Source: Cohnella mopanensis (lineage in GTDB: Bacteria; Bacillota; Bacilli; Paenibacillales; Paenibacillaceae). From it: a DNA stretch of 64,000 nt. This document shows positions 25,398-35,316 of this stretch, in pieces (position 1 is the first letter of the stretch; each line of letters begins with the position of its first letter). The stretch is from contig NZ_JAKRWM010000001.1 in the NCBI RefSeq assembly GCF_022352055.1, positions 124,001 through 188,000 of the forward strand. The letters run 5' to 3'. A program made the position numbers and the translations under genes. Below the pieces are notes generated by a model that saw only the letters and a program-made list of their open reading frames with translations, was not told where the DNA came from and searched no databases.

Positions 25398-26045
25398 ATA
25401 GTTATCGAACTTACGGTAAGACAGTTAGCGATTATCGACCTCGTCAAAAAACAAGCTCCCATTACCGGAGAACAAATTGCCGAGAACTTAGGCATCAGTC
25501 GTCCGACCATAAGGTCGGACTTATCTGTATTGGTAATGCTAGGTTATATCGATGCCAAGCCGAAGGTCGGCTATTTTCTAGGGAAGGTTATGACTTCCGA
25601 GGGGCGGCAGAGCGAGAAGTTCATGAACTTGAAGGTCAAGGACGTCATGAACCGGCCTGTCGTCATCGCAGAAAGTTCAACGGTTAACGATGCCGTCATT
25701 TCCTTATTCGTAGAGAATACCGGGTTTCTGACTGTTACGGATGAGCAGGGAGCGTTAACGGGAATGGTTTCCTTGAAGGACCTTCTGAAAGTAACATTGG
25801 GCAACCCGAATGCCACGACTATTCCGATCAGTATGGTCATGACAAGAGTACCGCGTCTTGTATTTGTATCTCCCGATGATTCCGTGCTGGAAGCGGCTAA
25901 GAAGATGCTGGACCATCAAGTGGGCGGCATGCCTGTCGTCAATAGCAACGGGGATCGCAGTCGCCTTGAAGTCGTCGGGAGAATTACGAAAACGAATTTG
26001 GCGCAAGCCTTAGTGGATTTGACCTCGGGATTTATCGCTGAGTAG
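25398..26045 (+). CDS. ccpN: CcpN-type repressor (HTH + two CBS domains), no standard start codon
   Basis: The frame from 25398 encodes 215 residues, close to CcpN (about 212). The HTH is upstream of any ATG/GTG/TTG: IELTVRQLAIIDLVKKQ, then ITGEQIAENLGISRPTIRSD. Two CBS domains follow (VKDVMNRPVVIAESSTVND; ISMVMTRVPRLVFVSPDD). The first standard start in frame is TTG 25530, which would delete the HTH. GAGGAG at 25388-25393 points to initiation on ATA 25398 or an adjacent non-standard codon. The next gene is yqfL, the same order as in Bacillus, where CcpN represses gluconeogenic genes on glycolytic sugars. Exact start is uncertain. Confidence 0.8.
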   Translation: MVIELTVRQLAIIDLVKKQAPITGEQIAENLGISRPTIRSDLSVLVMLGYIDAKPKVGYFLGKVMTSEGRQSEKFMNLKVKDVMNRPVVIAESSTVNDAVISLFVENTGFLTVTDEQGALTGMVSLKDLLKVTLGNPNATTIPISMVMTRVPRLVFVSPDDSVLEAAKKMLDHQVGGMPVVNSNGDRSRLEVVGRITKTNLAQALVDLTSGFIAE

Positions 26046-26056
26046 GGGGAGAACGG

Positions 26057-26866
26057 ATGTCGGAGCAGGGCCAGAAGGTAATATTCGTATGTTCGGACGC
26101 GGTCGGGGAGACTGCGGAAGCTGTCGCGAAAGCGACCGCAAGGCAATTCGCGACCGAGCAGGTCAAAATCAAAAGATACGGACATATTAAGCACGAGGAT
26201 GAGATTAAGGCGATCATTCACGAGGCAATCTCGGTAGGCGGCTATATCGCGTATACTCTCGTTCAGCCGGAACTGCGCGAGACGATGAGGGAAGAGACGA
26301 TCAAACAGGGCGTCCGAGCCGTAGACGTGATGGGCCCGATGATGCAAGCTTTTATCGATACGTTTAATGATTCGCCCAAGTACAAACCTGGATTATTGCA
26401 TGAGATGGATGAAAACTATTATCGTAAAATCGAAGCGGTCGAGTTCGCGGTTAAATACGATGACGGCAAAGATACGCGCGGATTGCTGCAAGCGCAGGTC
26501 GTTCTTGTAGGGGTGTCTCGGACATCGAAAACGCCGCTAAGCATCTATCTAGCCCACAAAGGAATTAAGACGGCGAACTACCCGCTAACGATAGAGGTCA
26601 AACCTCCCCAAGAGCTGTTCACGTCAACCAATCCGCTTGTCGTCGGTTTGACGATGCAGCCCGAACGGTTGCTCAAAATCCGCACGGAACGTTTAAAGGC
26701 TCTCGGACTGCCGAGCCAAGCCAACTATGCTTCCATGGAGCGGATTCAGAAAGAGTTGCGTTTCGCGTCGGAAATCATGGAGCGGTTAAATTGTCCGGTC
26801 ATCGATGTATCCGAGAAGGCGATAGAAGAGACGGCAGGATTAATTATGGAGTTGTTGGCGCCTTGA
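26057..26866 (+). CDS. yqfL: Pyruvate,phosphate dikinase / PEP synthase regulatory protein (DUF299, YqfL)
   Basis: 269 residues. Bifunctional kinase/pyrophosphorylase family that switches PPDK or PEP synthase off and on. Visible: VIFVCSDAVGETAEAVA, the P-loop GVSRTSKTPLS and SIYLAHKGIKTANYPL, then TMQPERLLKIRTERL. ATG 26057 lies 11 bp after ccpN, preceded by TAGGGGGAG. The ccpN-yqfL pair links carbon-source sensing to pyruvate/PEP interconversion. Confidence 0.94.
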   Translation: MSEQGQKVIFVCSDAVGETAEAVAKATARQFATEQVKIKRYGHIKHEDEIKAIIHEAISVGGYIAYTLVQPELRETMREETIKQGVRAVDVMGPMMQAFIDTFNDSPKYKPGLLHEMDENYYRKIEAVEFAVKYDDGKDTRGLLQAQVVLVGVSRTSKTPLSIYLAHKGIKTANYPLTIEVKPPQELFTSTNPLVVGLTMQPERLLKIRTERLKALGLPSQANYASMERIQKELRFASEIMERLNCPVIDVSEKAIEETAGLIMELLAP

Positions 26867-26868
26867 AA

Positions 26869-26924
26869 GAAGCTGTCCCACTAGCAGAGCGTTCCGCTTC
26901 TGCAGGGTGGGGCAGCTTCTTTTA
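26869..26924. terminator. Terminator between yqfL and opuA permease gene
   Basis: AGAAGCTGTCCCA / TGGGGCAGCTTCT stem with an inner AGCAGAGCG/CGCTTCTGC pairing, then TTTT. It lies between converging genes. Confidence 0.85.
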
Positions 26925-26931
26925 AGTTCGT

Positions 26932-28665
26932 TTACGATTTCAAATCCTCGATCGATTGGACTTCCATATATTTCGGCACGACGAAGCCTAGTTTCGTCCC
27001 GGAGAGGTTGGCGCCTAAATCCTCGAATTTACCTTTGTATTTGTTGTAGTAATCAATGGAAGTGGTAGGGAGCCAAGCGGCAACCATCGCGTCCGCATCG
27101 CCGTTCGCGATACCCGCCCACATAGGGCCGATCTCCACTTGGAGCATTTCGACCGAATAACCGAGCCTGGTTTCCAACGCTTTCTTGACGACGTGCGTGC
27201 TCGCGATTTCGGAATCCCAAGCGACGTAAGCCAGCTTCAAGCGATGGCCGGAAGCGGCGGGTATGCCTTTGACCCAGGCGTCCACAAGCGCGGTATTGTC
27301 CTTTACCCACTTTGCGGCGGCAACGTCCGGATCGTCTCCTCCGCTGATTTGAATCATAACCTTCTCCATTTCGGAAGGCTCCCAATGGAACTGACCTAGA
27401 AATCGATACGCGGAAGGCTCTTTCTCCTGCAAATTCAAACGAGTGATCGTATGGATTTGCTCGCTTTCTCCGAAGGCTTTCTTAGGATCGTCCAAATACT
27501 TAAGGTCATACTTGACGAACATCCAATGAGGCGTCCATCCCGTTACGATAATGGGCTCTTTATTCTTGTAAGCTTTGTCCAAGGCGGCAGTCATGGCCGT
27601 ACCCGATCCTTCCAACAAAGTCCAATCGGTTAGTCCGTAGTCCTCGATGGCTTTGGCCGAAGTTTTCATTAAGCCGGACCCGGGATCGATGCCGACGATC
27701 CGGTATCCGACTTGTTCCCCGATCTTATTGTTCTTGTGCGCGTTGCCGCTCGTATAATTCTGGTATAACGAAGCAACTACCAGAACGATGACTAGCCCGA
27801 TGGCGAATAGCGATACGCTCTTTAAAAAGCCTTTGTTCTTCTTGCGGTTCGGGTTAACGAGCTTTTGCGACATCCTATCCAGCAGAATGGCCAGTGTAAC
27901 GACCGCTAACCCGGCTTCAAAGCCCTTTCCCGTATTGAGCTGGGTTACGGAACGGTAGACATCGGCACCAACGCCTTGGGCTCCGATCATGGAGGCTATG
28001 ACGACCATCGATAAACTAAGCATAATCGTTTGGTTAATGCCGGCCATCATGCTGGGGAGCGCGAGCGGCAATTGCACCTGGAACAATTTCTGGCGCGGCG
28101 TAGAGCCGAACGCATCTGTTGCTTCGATCAGTTCTTCCGGTACTTGCCGAATTCCGAGATTGGTCAAACGTATCGTAGGCGCGATGGAGAAAATCACCGA
28201 TGCGATGACCCCCGGAACGACCCCTAGTCCGAAGAATGTGACGGCCGGAATCAAATAGACGAATGCCGGCATCGTCTGCATGAAATCAAGTATCGGCGTC
28301 AGGACGTTCTGGACGTTCCTGGATCTTGCGCACGCGATGCCTAGCGGAAGCCCCAACACGAGAGAGACCAGCGAAGCTGTCAGTACGAGCGCCGTCGTAT
28401 CCATCGTCGGCGACCAATAACCTAAATTCCAGATCAGCAGCAAACCGATTGCGGCGAACAGGGCAAGCGTCCAGCGACCTAATCGATAAGCTGCAATTCC
28501 TACAAGTACGATAATTAACCAAGGGGGGAGCAAATGCAGCACGGCAGAAAACGCGTTGACCGTTCCGCCAATGATCGTGGCTAGAAAATCAAATAGAAGG
28601 CTTAGGTTAGTTGCCAGCCAGTCTACGATATTTTCTACCCAACGGTCTAAAGGAAGCTTAGGCAT
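26932..28665 (-). CDS. Glycine betaine/proline ABC permease fused to its substrate-binding domain
   Basis: 577 residues: a ProW/OpuAB-type permease (residues ~1-305, with the ABC-contact segment EATDAFGSTPRQKLFQVQLP) joined by one more helix to an OpuAC-type binding domain outside the cell. Aromatic cage residues are likely in VTGWTPHWMF and the Trp of VAAWLP. In the binding domain the lobe starting VGYRIVGIDPGSG precedes the lobe starting LKLAYVAWDSEIASTH, the permuted order known in Lactococcus OpuA. ATG 28665 (GGGAGG upstream) overlaps the ATPase stop by 8 bp. Imports osmoprotectants. Confidence 0.93.
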   Translation of the reverse strand: MPKLPLDRWVENIVDWLATNLSLLFDFLATIIGGTVNAFSAVLHLLPPWLIIVLVGIAAYRLGRWTLALFAAIGLLLIWNLGYWSPTMDTTALVLTASLVSLVLGLPLGIACARSRNVQNVLTPILDFMQTMPAFVYLIPAVTFFGLGVVPGVIASVIFSIAPTIRLTNLGIRQVPEELIEATDAFGSTPRQKLFQVQLPLALPSMMAGINQTIMLSLSMVVIASMIGAQGVGADVYRSVTQLNTGKGFEAGLAVVTLAILLDRMSQKLVNPNRKKNKGFLKSVSLFAIGLVIVLVVASLYQNYTSGNAHKNNKIGEQVGYRIVGIDPGSGLMKTSAKAIEDYGLTDWTLLEGSGTAMTAALDKAYKNKEPIIVTGWTPHWMFVKYDLKYLDDPKKAFGESEQIHTITRLNLQEKEPSAYRFLGQFHWEPSEMEKVMIQISGGDDPDVAAAKWVKDNTALVDAWVKGIPAASGHRLKLAYVAWDSEIASTHVVKKALETRLGYSVEMLQVEIGPMWAGIANGDADAMVAAWLPTTSIDYYNKYKGKFEDLGANLSGTKLGFVVPKYMEVQSIEDLKS

Positions 28666-29866
28666 TCGGTTGGCCTCCCGGTTCATTATCGTCGGTGCTG
28701 CCGGAAAGCGCGGAGAGAACCGCTCCTCGCAAAATGATGCCAAGCAACCTCCCGCTTTCGGAGACAACGGCTGCGGGGATGCGGGAGTTGCCCACGACCT
28801 CGAACAGCTCGTTCAAATGCTGATCGGGGCTGAAAGTAGGAACATCCCGAATGACGATATCCATGAGAGTCCGACCGGAACGGATCGCGGCTGAAGCATC
28901 TTCGGCCGTTATGGCGCCGATCAGCTTCTTCGACTTGTCGACGACGTACAGATTCGAGACTCCGCTGTCGTACATGAGTTGAAGAGCTACCCGGGGCCCG
29001 CGATCCGGGCTTATCGTCTCGGGCCTGCGCATGACATGGGAAGCGGTCAGAACCTTGGACAAATCGACGTCCTCTACGAAACGTTGGACGTATTTGTTGG
29101 CCGGATTAATCATGATCTCCTCGGGAGTTCCGATCTGAACGACGGAGCCATCGCGCATAAGGGCGACTCTATCGCCGATGCGAAGCGCTTCGTCCAGATC
29201 GTGCGTGATGAATATAATCGTTTTCTTCATCGAGTTCTGAAGCTCCAATAACTCGTCTTGCATATCTTTGCGGATTAGGGGGTCCAATGCGCTGAACGCT
29301 TCATCCATGAGAAGAATATCGGGTTCATTGGCCAGCGCCCTCGCGAGCCCGACCCGCTGTTGCATGCCGCCGCTCAATTGATCGGGGTATCGGGTTTCCC
29401 AGCCCTCCAATCCGACGAGACGCAGAGAGTTTAAGGCTTTCTCGTGTCTCGTTCGTTTCTCTACTCCTTTGATTTCCATTCCGTATTCGACGTTCTCGAT
29501 GACGGTCTTATGGGGGAATAACGCGAATTTCTGGAAGACCATGGCCATGCTTTGGCGCCGAACGTTGCGAAGCTGTTGCGGACTCATGGTAACGATGTCT
29601 TGGCCGCGAATCCATACGCTTCCTCCGGTCGGCTCGATCAGCCGGTTCAAGAGGCGGACTAACGTAGACTTTCCGCTTCCCGATAATCCCATGATGACGA
29701 AAATTTCACCTTCTTCTATGCTAAAGCTAACGCGGTTAACCCCGACCGTCATTTTGGTCTTCTCGTAAATTGCTTTTTTACTTAACCCTTGAGCGAGCAG
29801 GGCTATCGCCTTCTCAGGCTCGTTGCCGAAAATTTTCGTTAGCTCCCGTACTTCGACTATAGGCAT
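28658..29866 (-). CDS. opuAA: Glycine betaine/proline ABC transporter ATP-binding protein with CBS domains
   Basis: 402 residues. Walker A GLSGSGKST, Q loop MVFQKFALFPH, signature LSGGMQQR, Walker B ILLMDEAFSALDP and switch His in FITHDLDEA. The C-terminal ~120 residues hold two CBS repeats (SHVMRRPETISPDRGP; MDIVIRDVPTFSPDQ), which in OpuA/ProV sense ionic strength. ATG 29866 has GGAGGG 5 bp upstream. First gene of a two-gene operon with the permease-binding protein fusion; osmotic stress response. Confidence 0.94.
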   Translation of the reverse strand: MPIVEVRELTKIFGNEPEKAIALLAQGLSKKAIYEKTKMTVGVNRVSFSIEEGEIFVIMGLSGSGKSTLVRLLNRLIEPTGGSVWIRGQDIVTMSPQQLRNVRRQSMAMVFQKFALFPHKTVIENVEYGMEIKGVEKRTRHEKALNSLRLVGLEGWETRYPDQLSGGMQQRVGLARALANEPDILLMDEAFSALDPLIRKDMQDELLELQNSMKKTIIFITHDLDEALRIGDRVALMRDGSVVQIGTPEEIMINPANKYVQRFVEDVDLSKVLTASHVMRRPETISPDRGPRVALQLMYDSGVSNLYVVDKSKKLIGAITAEDASAAIRSGRTLMDIVIRDVPTFSPDQHLNELFEVVGNSRIPAAVVSESGRLLGIILRGAVLSALSGSTDDNEPGGQPNA

Positions 29867-29970
29867 AGGCCCTCCGCTGCAATGTAGTTGGGTTTGATCG
29901 GATAGAGTTAGATTAAGCAAAAGAAGGAAAATTTACGCACGGGAGCGCGAGGAAAAAATATTTCTAGACA

Positions 29971-30039
29971 ACGACAAACAAAGCCTGGGTCAACCGAGGT
30001 CCAAAAGTCCCTAGGTTTACTCAGGCTTTGTTTGTTGCG
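29971..30039 (-). terminator. Terminator of the LytTR gene
   Basis: Long imperfect inverted repeat ACAAACAAAGCCTG / CAGGCTTTGTTTGT with an inner ACCGAGG/CCTAGGT stem, directly after the LytTR stop on the minus strand. Confidence 0.7.
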
Positions 30040-30057
30040 TTGGCTATCGTTCTTCGA

Positions 30058-30378
30058 TTATTGATCGAGCAAATGACGAATCATTTGTTGTTTACGACCA
30101 GAGCAAGGAAGCCGCTTGGAGGTGTCACCGAAGAAAATATGGTTTTCTCCGATTACTGAAATGTTCCGTACGTTGACGTAACAATCCGAAGATACGCGGA
30201 AAAAAGTCGCGGAATCCGTAATGAGGCGGTTTCTTTCATCGGCGGACATTCTCTTTTTGATGTTGTAATTCCGTCCGTGAAAGCTGATTAACCCATGTGC
30301 TCCGACTTTGAAGAACAACGTGTCTTGACGAGGCTCGAAGTCCTCGTACACATTTTTCCCCTGCAGCGCTACATTCAT
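30058..30378 (-). CDS. Stand-alone LytTR DNA-binding protein
   Basis: 106 residues, essentially only a LytTR domain: DTLFFKVGAHGLISFHGRNY, RLITDSATFFRVSSDCYVNV, RNISVIGENHIFFGD, RKQQMIRHLL. No receiver or membrane part, so it cannot be a classical response regulator. AGGGGGAA precedes ATG 30378 on the minus strand. A cre-like site lies in its promoter. Targets unknown. Confidence 0.85.
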   Translation of the reverse strand: MNVALQGKNVYEDFEPRQDTLFFKVGAHGLISFHGRNYNIKKRMSADERNRLITDSATFFRVSSDCYVNVRNISVIGENHIFFGDTSKRLPCSGRKQQMIRHLLDQ

Positions 30379-30410
30379 CGTTCCAATTCCCCCTTAGAAT
30401 GATGTTGCTA

Positions 30411-30424
30411 TGGTAGCGCTTTCA
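30411..30424. promoter_or_regulatory. Putative cre site in the LytTR gene promoter
   Basis: TGGTAGCGCTTTCA (reverse TGAAAGCGCTACCA) matches the cre consensus with one mismatch. It lies immediately downstream of a minus-strand -10-like TTATACT, a position suited to CcpA repression. Confidence 0.5.
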
Positions 30425-30484
30425 GTATAACATAAATTCCAGCTAATTGGGTAACATTCCTAAAAAAATTATAAAAAATCACAA

Positions 30485-30554
30485 CAAAAATCAAAATGAA
30501 GCCTCGAATAGACAGGGGGAGGGAGATCCCAACCCTACGTTCCTTCGAGGCTTC
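30485..30554 (-). terminator. Terminator of the arabinofuranosidase gene
   Basis: On the minus strand the stem GAAGCCTCGAA/TTCGAGGCTTC is followed by a T-rich stretch ending near 30485. Confidence 0.8.
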
Positions 30555-30560
30555 TTCGCT

Positions 30561-32189
<1,629 letters not shown>

Positions 32190-32239
32190 TTAAGGATTTA
32201 CAATTATATTAATTTAAGACGAAAATGGGGAGGTCCCCG

Positions 32240-33157
32240 ATGATCAGAGCGAATACGGACCGTAAATGGCTGCCTCTGTACGAGGCGTTGGCGAGCGAAG
32301 TACGCCTTCGGATATTAGAATTATTGGCGGAGAAGCCGATGAATTTGAAAGAAATCGCCGAGCGGCTGGAGCTGAGCAGCGCGATTCTGACGATGCACGT
32401 GCGCAAGCTGGAGTTGGCGGGATTGATTCATACGAAGATGGTTCGCAAGGAAGGCGGCACGCACAAGATATGTTCCTTGGCGGAGTCGGGCGTAGAGATC
32501 GCTTTGCCGCAAGCCGGCGCGGTGGAGCGTCTGTACTATGAACAACAAATTCCTGTGGGACACTACACCTCGTTCGAGGTTTTCCCGACTTGCGGATTGG
32601 CGACGCGCGAGAAGTTGGTCGGCCAATATGACGACCCGCGGTATTTTCTCGATCCAGAAAGAGTGAATGCGGCCATCCTATGGTTTGGTAAGGGCTACGT
32701 GGAATATAAAGTGCCGAATTACTTGCTTCCGAGCCAAGAGCCGGAGGAATTGGAAATATCGTTCGAGATCGCTTCGGAAGCACCCGGAGCGAACGACCAA
32801 TGGCCTTCCGACATTCGGTTCTATCTCAACGACGAGCGTTTAGGGCAGTGGACGAGTCCGGGCGATTTCGGCTCGCATACTCGCGGGCGCTTTACGCCGG
32901 AGTGGTGGAGGATCGAGGTCAACCAATACGGGTTATGGAAGGTGCTTCGCGTCAATCGGAGCGGAACCTACATGGACGGCCAGAAAATTTCGGAAACGAC
33001 GCTCGAAGACTTGCGGCTGGATAAGCATTTCTGGACGCTGCGATTCGCGGTTGAAGACGATGCGCCCCACGTGGGCGGTTTAACTTTGTACGGATCGGGC
33101 TTCGGCAATTATAATCAAGATATTCAAATTCGCGTGTATTACAGCCAGAGGAGATAA
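32240..33157 (+). CDS. ArsR-type HTH regulator with large C-terminal domain
   Basis: 305 residues. Residues ~10-85 are an ArsR-like winged HTH (YEALASEVRLRILELLAEKP, LKEIAERLELSSAILTMHVR). The other ~210 residues are a beta-rich domain with many aromatic residues (WFGKGYVEYKVPNYLLP, RFTPEWWRIEVNQYGLWKV, LTLYGSGFGNYNQDIQIRVY) that looks like a carbohydrate-sensing fold; no metal-binding Cys motif of classical ArsR is present. ATG 32240 follows GGGGAGG by 6 bp. Divergent from the GH51 gene. Confidence 0.87.
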   Translation: MIRANTDRKWLPLYEALASEVRLRILELLAEKPMNLKEIAERLELSSAILTMHVRKLELAGLIHTKMVRKEGGTHKICSLAESGVEIALPQAGAVERLYYEQQIPVGHYTSFEVFPTCGLATREKLVGQYDDPRYFLDPERVNAAILWFGKGYVEYKVPNYLLPSQEPEELEISFEIASEAPGANDQWPSDIRFYLNDERLGQWTSPGDFGSHTRGRFTPEWWRIEVNQYGLWKVLRVNRSGTYMDGQKISETTLEDLRLDKHFWTLRFAVEDDAPHVGGLTLYGSGFGNYNQDIQIRVYYSQRR

Positions 33158-33163
33158 CGAACG

Positions 33164-34123
33164 ATGATTAACCGTAAAATTACGCCTTCCGAGGGCGGCA
33201 AAAGATTGCACAGGTTTCTAAGAAACCTGATGCCCAACATTCCTCTGGGACAAATCTATAAGATGATCGATTCCGGCAAAGTGAAAGTGAACGGAAAGAG
33301 AAAAAATCAGAATTACGAGCTCGTTGCCGGCGACGAGATCGTTCTGTACGTCGAGGAATCCGCTTATCAAGAGGCGAGTATCGGACAGAAGAAAGCGAAG
33401 TACGTCGGAGTTAACGCGAATATTGACGTCTTATATGAAGATGCCGAGCTCTTGGTCGTCATTAAGCCGGTAGGCATGCTGACGCATCCCGATCAAGCGG
33501 ACCAGAAGGACACGCTCGTTAACCGAGTGCACGCTTACTTGTACCGCAAGGGGGAGCTGGATAGTCCTTTGTTCATGCCGGCAACGGCTAACCGGTTGGA
33601 TCGGAATACGAGCGGCATCGTGCTTGTCGGGAAAACGGCGGGAATGCTGCATCAATTAAACCAATGGATCCAGAAGCATGAGCTGCAAAAATACTACGTA
33701 ACGATCGTAGAGGGCAGGCTTGCGGGAGAAGGAACCTTGTCAGGAGATTTGATCCGCGACGAGAAGAAAAATCGCACTCACGTCGTGGGAAGCCAGACGA
33801 ACATCGCGAAGCATGGCGGCGTCGAGCAAGTGAAGTCGGCGGAAACGCGCTATCGGGTATTGCAAACCGGGGCTTCCTATTCATTCGTTGAAATCGAATT
33901 AATCAGCGGCCGGACGCATCAAATTCGTACCCATTTTCAGGATATCGGGCATTCCCTGCTCGGAGACATTAAGTACGGAGGGAAGAGATTCGGAGACGTG
34001 AACCATCAACTGCTGCATGCGTGGAGAATCGTCTTGCCTGACGGGCGGGAATTCAAAGCCCCTTTGCCGGCCCAAATGCGTACGGTAGCAGACCAAGTAG
34101 GGTTGAATCCGAACATTCAGTAG
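33164..34123 (+). CDS. RluA-family pseudouridine synthase
   Basis: 319 residues. An N-terminal S4-like RNA-binding segment (LHRFLRNLMPNIPLGQIYKM, KVKVNGKRKNQNYEL) is followed by the catalytic NRLDRNTSGIVLVGK (Asp) and SGRTHQIRTHFQDIGHSLLGD. It modifies uridine in rRNA or tRNA; whether it is RluD-, RluC- or other type cannot be told. AGAGGAGAT precedes ATG 33164; only 6 bp after the ArsR-type gene. Confidence 0.93.
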   Translation: MINRKITPSEGGKRLHRFLRNLMPNIPLGQIYKMIDSGKVKVNGKRKNQNYELVAGDEIVLYVEESAYQEASIGQKKAKYVGVNANIDVLYEDAELLVVIKPVGMLTHPDQADQKDTLVNRVHAYLYRKGELDSPLFMPATANRLDRNTSGIVLVGKTAGMLHQLNQWIQKHELQKYYVTIVEGRLAGEGTLSGDLIRDEKKNRTHVVGSQTNIAKHGGVEQVKSAETRYRVLQTGASYSFVEIELISGRTHQIRTHFQDIGHSLLGDIKYGGKRFGDVNHQLLHAWRIVLPDGREFKAPLPAQMRTVADQVGLNPNIQ

Positions 34124-34152
34124 AAACGGATTCAGGGGAGCGGGGAAAGAGA

Positions 34153-34830
34153 ATGGAAGTTTACACGGACGAGTTGGCCAAATGGTTTAGGCAGCATGCC
34201 GATCCGGAGAAGGCGCTGCCGATGGAAAGCTACATGCGGAATCGGTACCCATTCTTAGGGATCAAAACGCCGGAGCGCACGAGCCTGCTTAAGCAATTCT
34301 GGGCGAAGCACGGATTACCTGTTGGCAGGGAGTTGCTTGTCGTCGCGCAACAACTATGGCAATTGCCCGAGCGGGAATTTCAGAACGTGGGGATGGCTTT
34401 CCTCGAGAAATATGGCAAACAGGCGGAAAAGGATGATATTGACGCGTTCGAGAGCTTCGTGACGACGAAGTCTTGGTGGGATACGGTCGATTATTTGGCC
34501 GCCCAAACGTTGGGCGATCACCTAACGAAGTTTCCAGAACTGATCCCGAGCTATACGCAGCGGTGGATCGAATCGGACGACTTCTGGCTGCGCCGAACCG
34601 CGATCCTGTTTCAATTAAAATATAAGCGGCGGACGGACGTCGAGAGGCTATTCGATTATATATCGCGGTGCAAGGGCGAGGACGAGTTTTTCATTCGCAA
34701 GGCGATCGGTTGGGCGCTTCGGGAATATTCGAAAACCGATGAGGCAGCCGTGCGCGGATTCGTTGCGTCAGCTAGGTTGTCGGCGTTGAGCGAGAGAGAG
34801 GCTTTGAAGTACGTGAATCGTTTGAATTGA
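34153..34830 (+). CDS. DNA alkylation repair protein, AlkD-like HEAT-repeat glycosylase
   Basis: 225 residues, all helical. AlkD-family marks: PFLGIKTPERTSLLKQFW, LWQLPEREFQNVGMAFLEKY, TTKSWWDTVDYLAAQTLGDH (catalytic Trp/Asp region) and WLRRTAILFQLKYK, FFIRKAIGWALREYSK. Removes 3- and 7-alkylated purines. It lies 29 bp downstream of the pseudouridine synthase gene and is probably cotranscribed with it. Confidence 0.93.
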   Translation: MEVYTDELAKWFRQHADPEKALPMESYMRNRYPFLGIKTPERTSLLKQFWAKHGLPVGRELLVVAQQLWQLPEREFQNVGMAFLEKYGKQAEKDDIDAFESFVTTKSWWDTVDYLAAQTLGDHLTKFPELIPSYTQRWIESDDFWLRRTAILFQLKYKRRTDVERLFDYISRCKGEDEFFIRKAIGWALREYSKTDEAAVRGFVASARLSALSEREALKYVNRLN

Positions 34831-34903
34831 CACAGCTTATTCACAGCATTTCGAGATGACCGTTGGTATGATAAAACTAATTTGGTCAGTCGGAGGTTAT
34901 CGA

Positions 34904-35185
34904 ATGTTAAAGACGCCGATCGGACGGTTGCGCGCAATTGGCACGGCTGAAGCGATTTCGTTCTTGGTACTGCTGTTGATCGCGATGCCGCTTAAGTATT
35001 GGGCCGATATTCCCGAGGCCGTGTTGATTGTAGGTATCGCTCACGGAGCTTTGTTCGCACTGTATTTGCTCGCGATTCTCAATGCGCTCGTCGCGCGTAA
35101 AATCTCGTTTCTAATGTCGGTGCTTGCTGTTATTGCCGCCTTTATTCCGTTAGGTCCTTTTTTCGTAGACCGTAAAATTCGTTAA
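34904..35185 (+). CDS. DUF3817 small membrane protein
   Basis: 93 residues with three hydrophobic helices: LRAIGTAEAISFLVLLLIAM, MPLKYWADIPEAVLIVGIAH, then LLAILNALVARKISF and PLGPFFVDRKIR. These motifs define DUF3817 (YdzA-like). Role unknown. ATG 34904 has GGAGG 7 bp upstream; longer in-frame start at 34856 has no ribosome site. A terminator follows. Confidence 0.88.
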   Translation: MLKTPIGRLRAIGTAEAISFLVLLLIAMPLKYWADIPEAVLIVGIAHGALFALYLLAILNALVARKISFLMSVLAVIAAFIPLGPFFVDRKIR

Positions 35186-35201
35186 TCGCCAATTGTGCTA
35201 G

Positions 35202-35242
35202 CGACCCATTTCGTTGTTATTCGAAATGGGTCGTTTTGATTT
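35202..35242 (+). terminator. Terminator after the DUF3817 gene
   Basis: CGACCCATTTCG/CGAAATGGGTCG, 12-bp perfect stem, then TTTTGATTT. Confidence 0.85.
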
Positions 35243-35316
35243 GAAGGATTAATCCGGATAGGTATGGAATAGGTAGTTGAAGCTCCGACTATATTTGGAA
35301 CAATCGAGGGATATCC

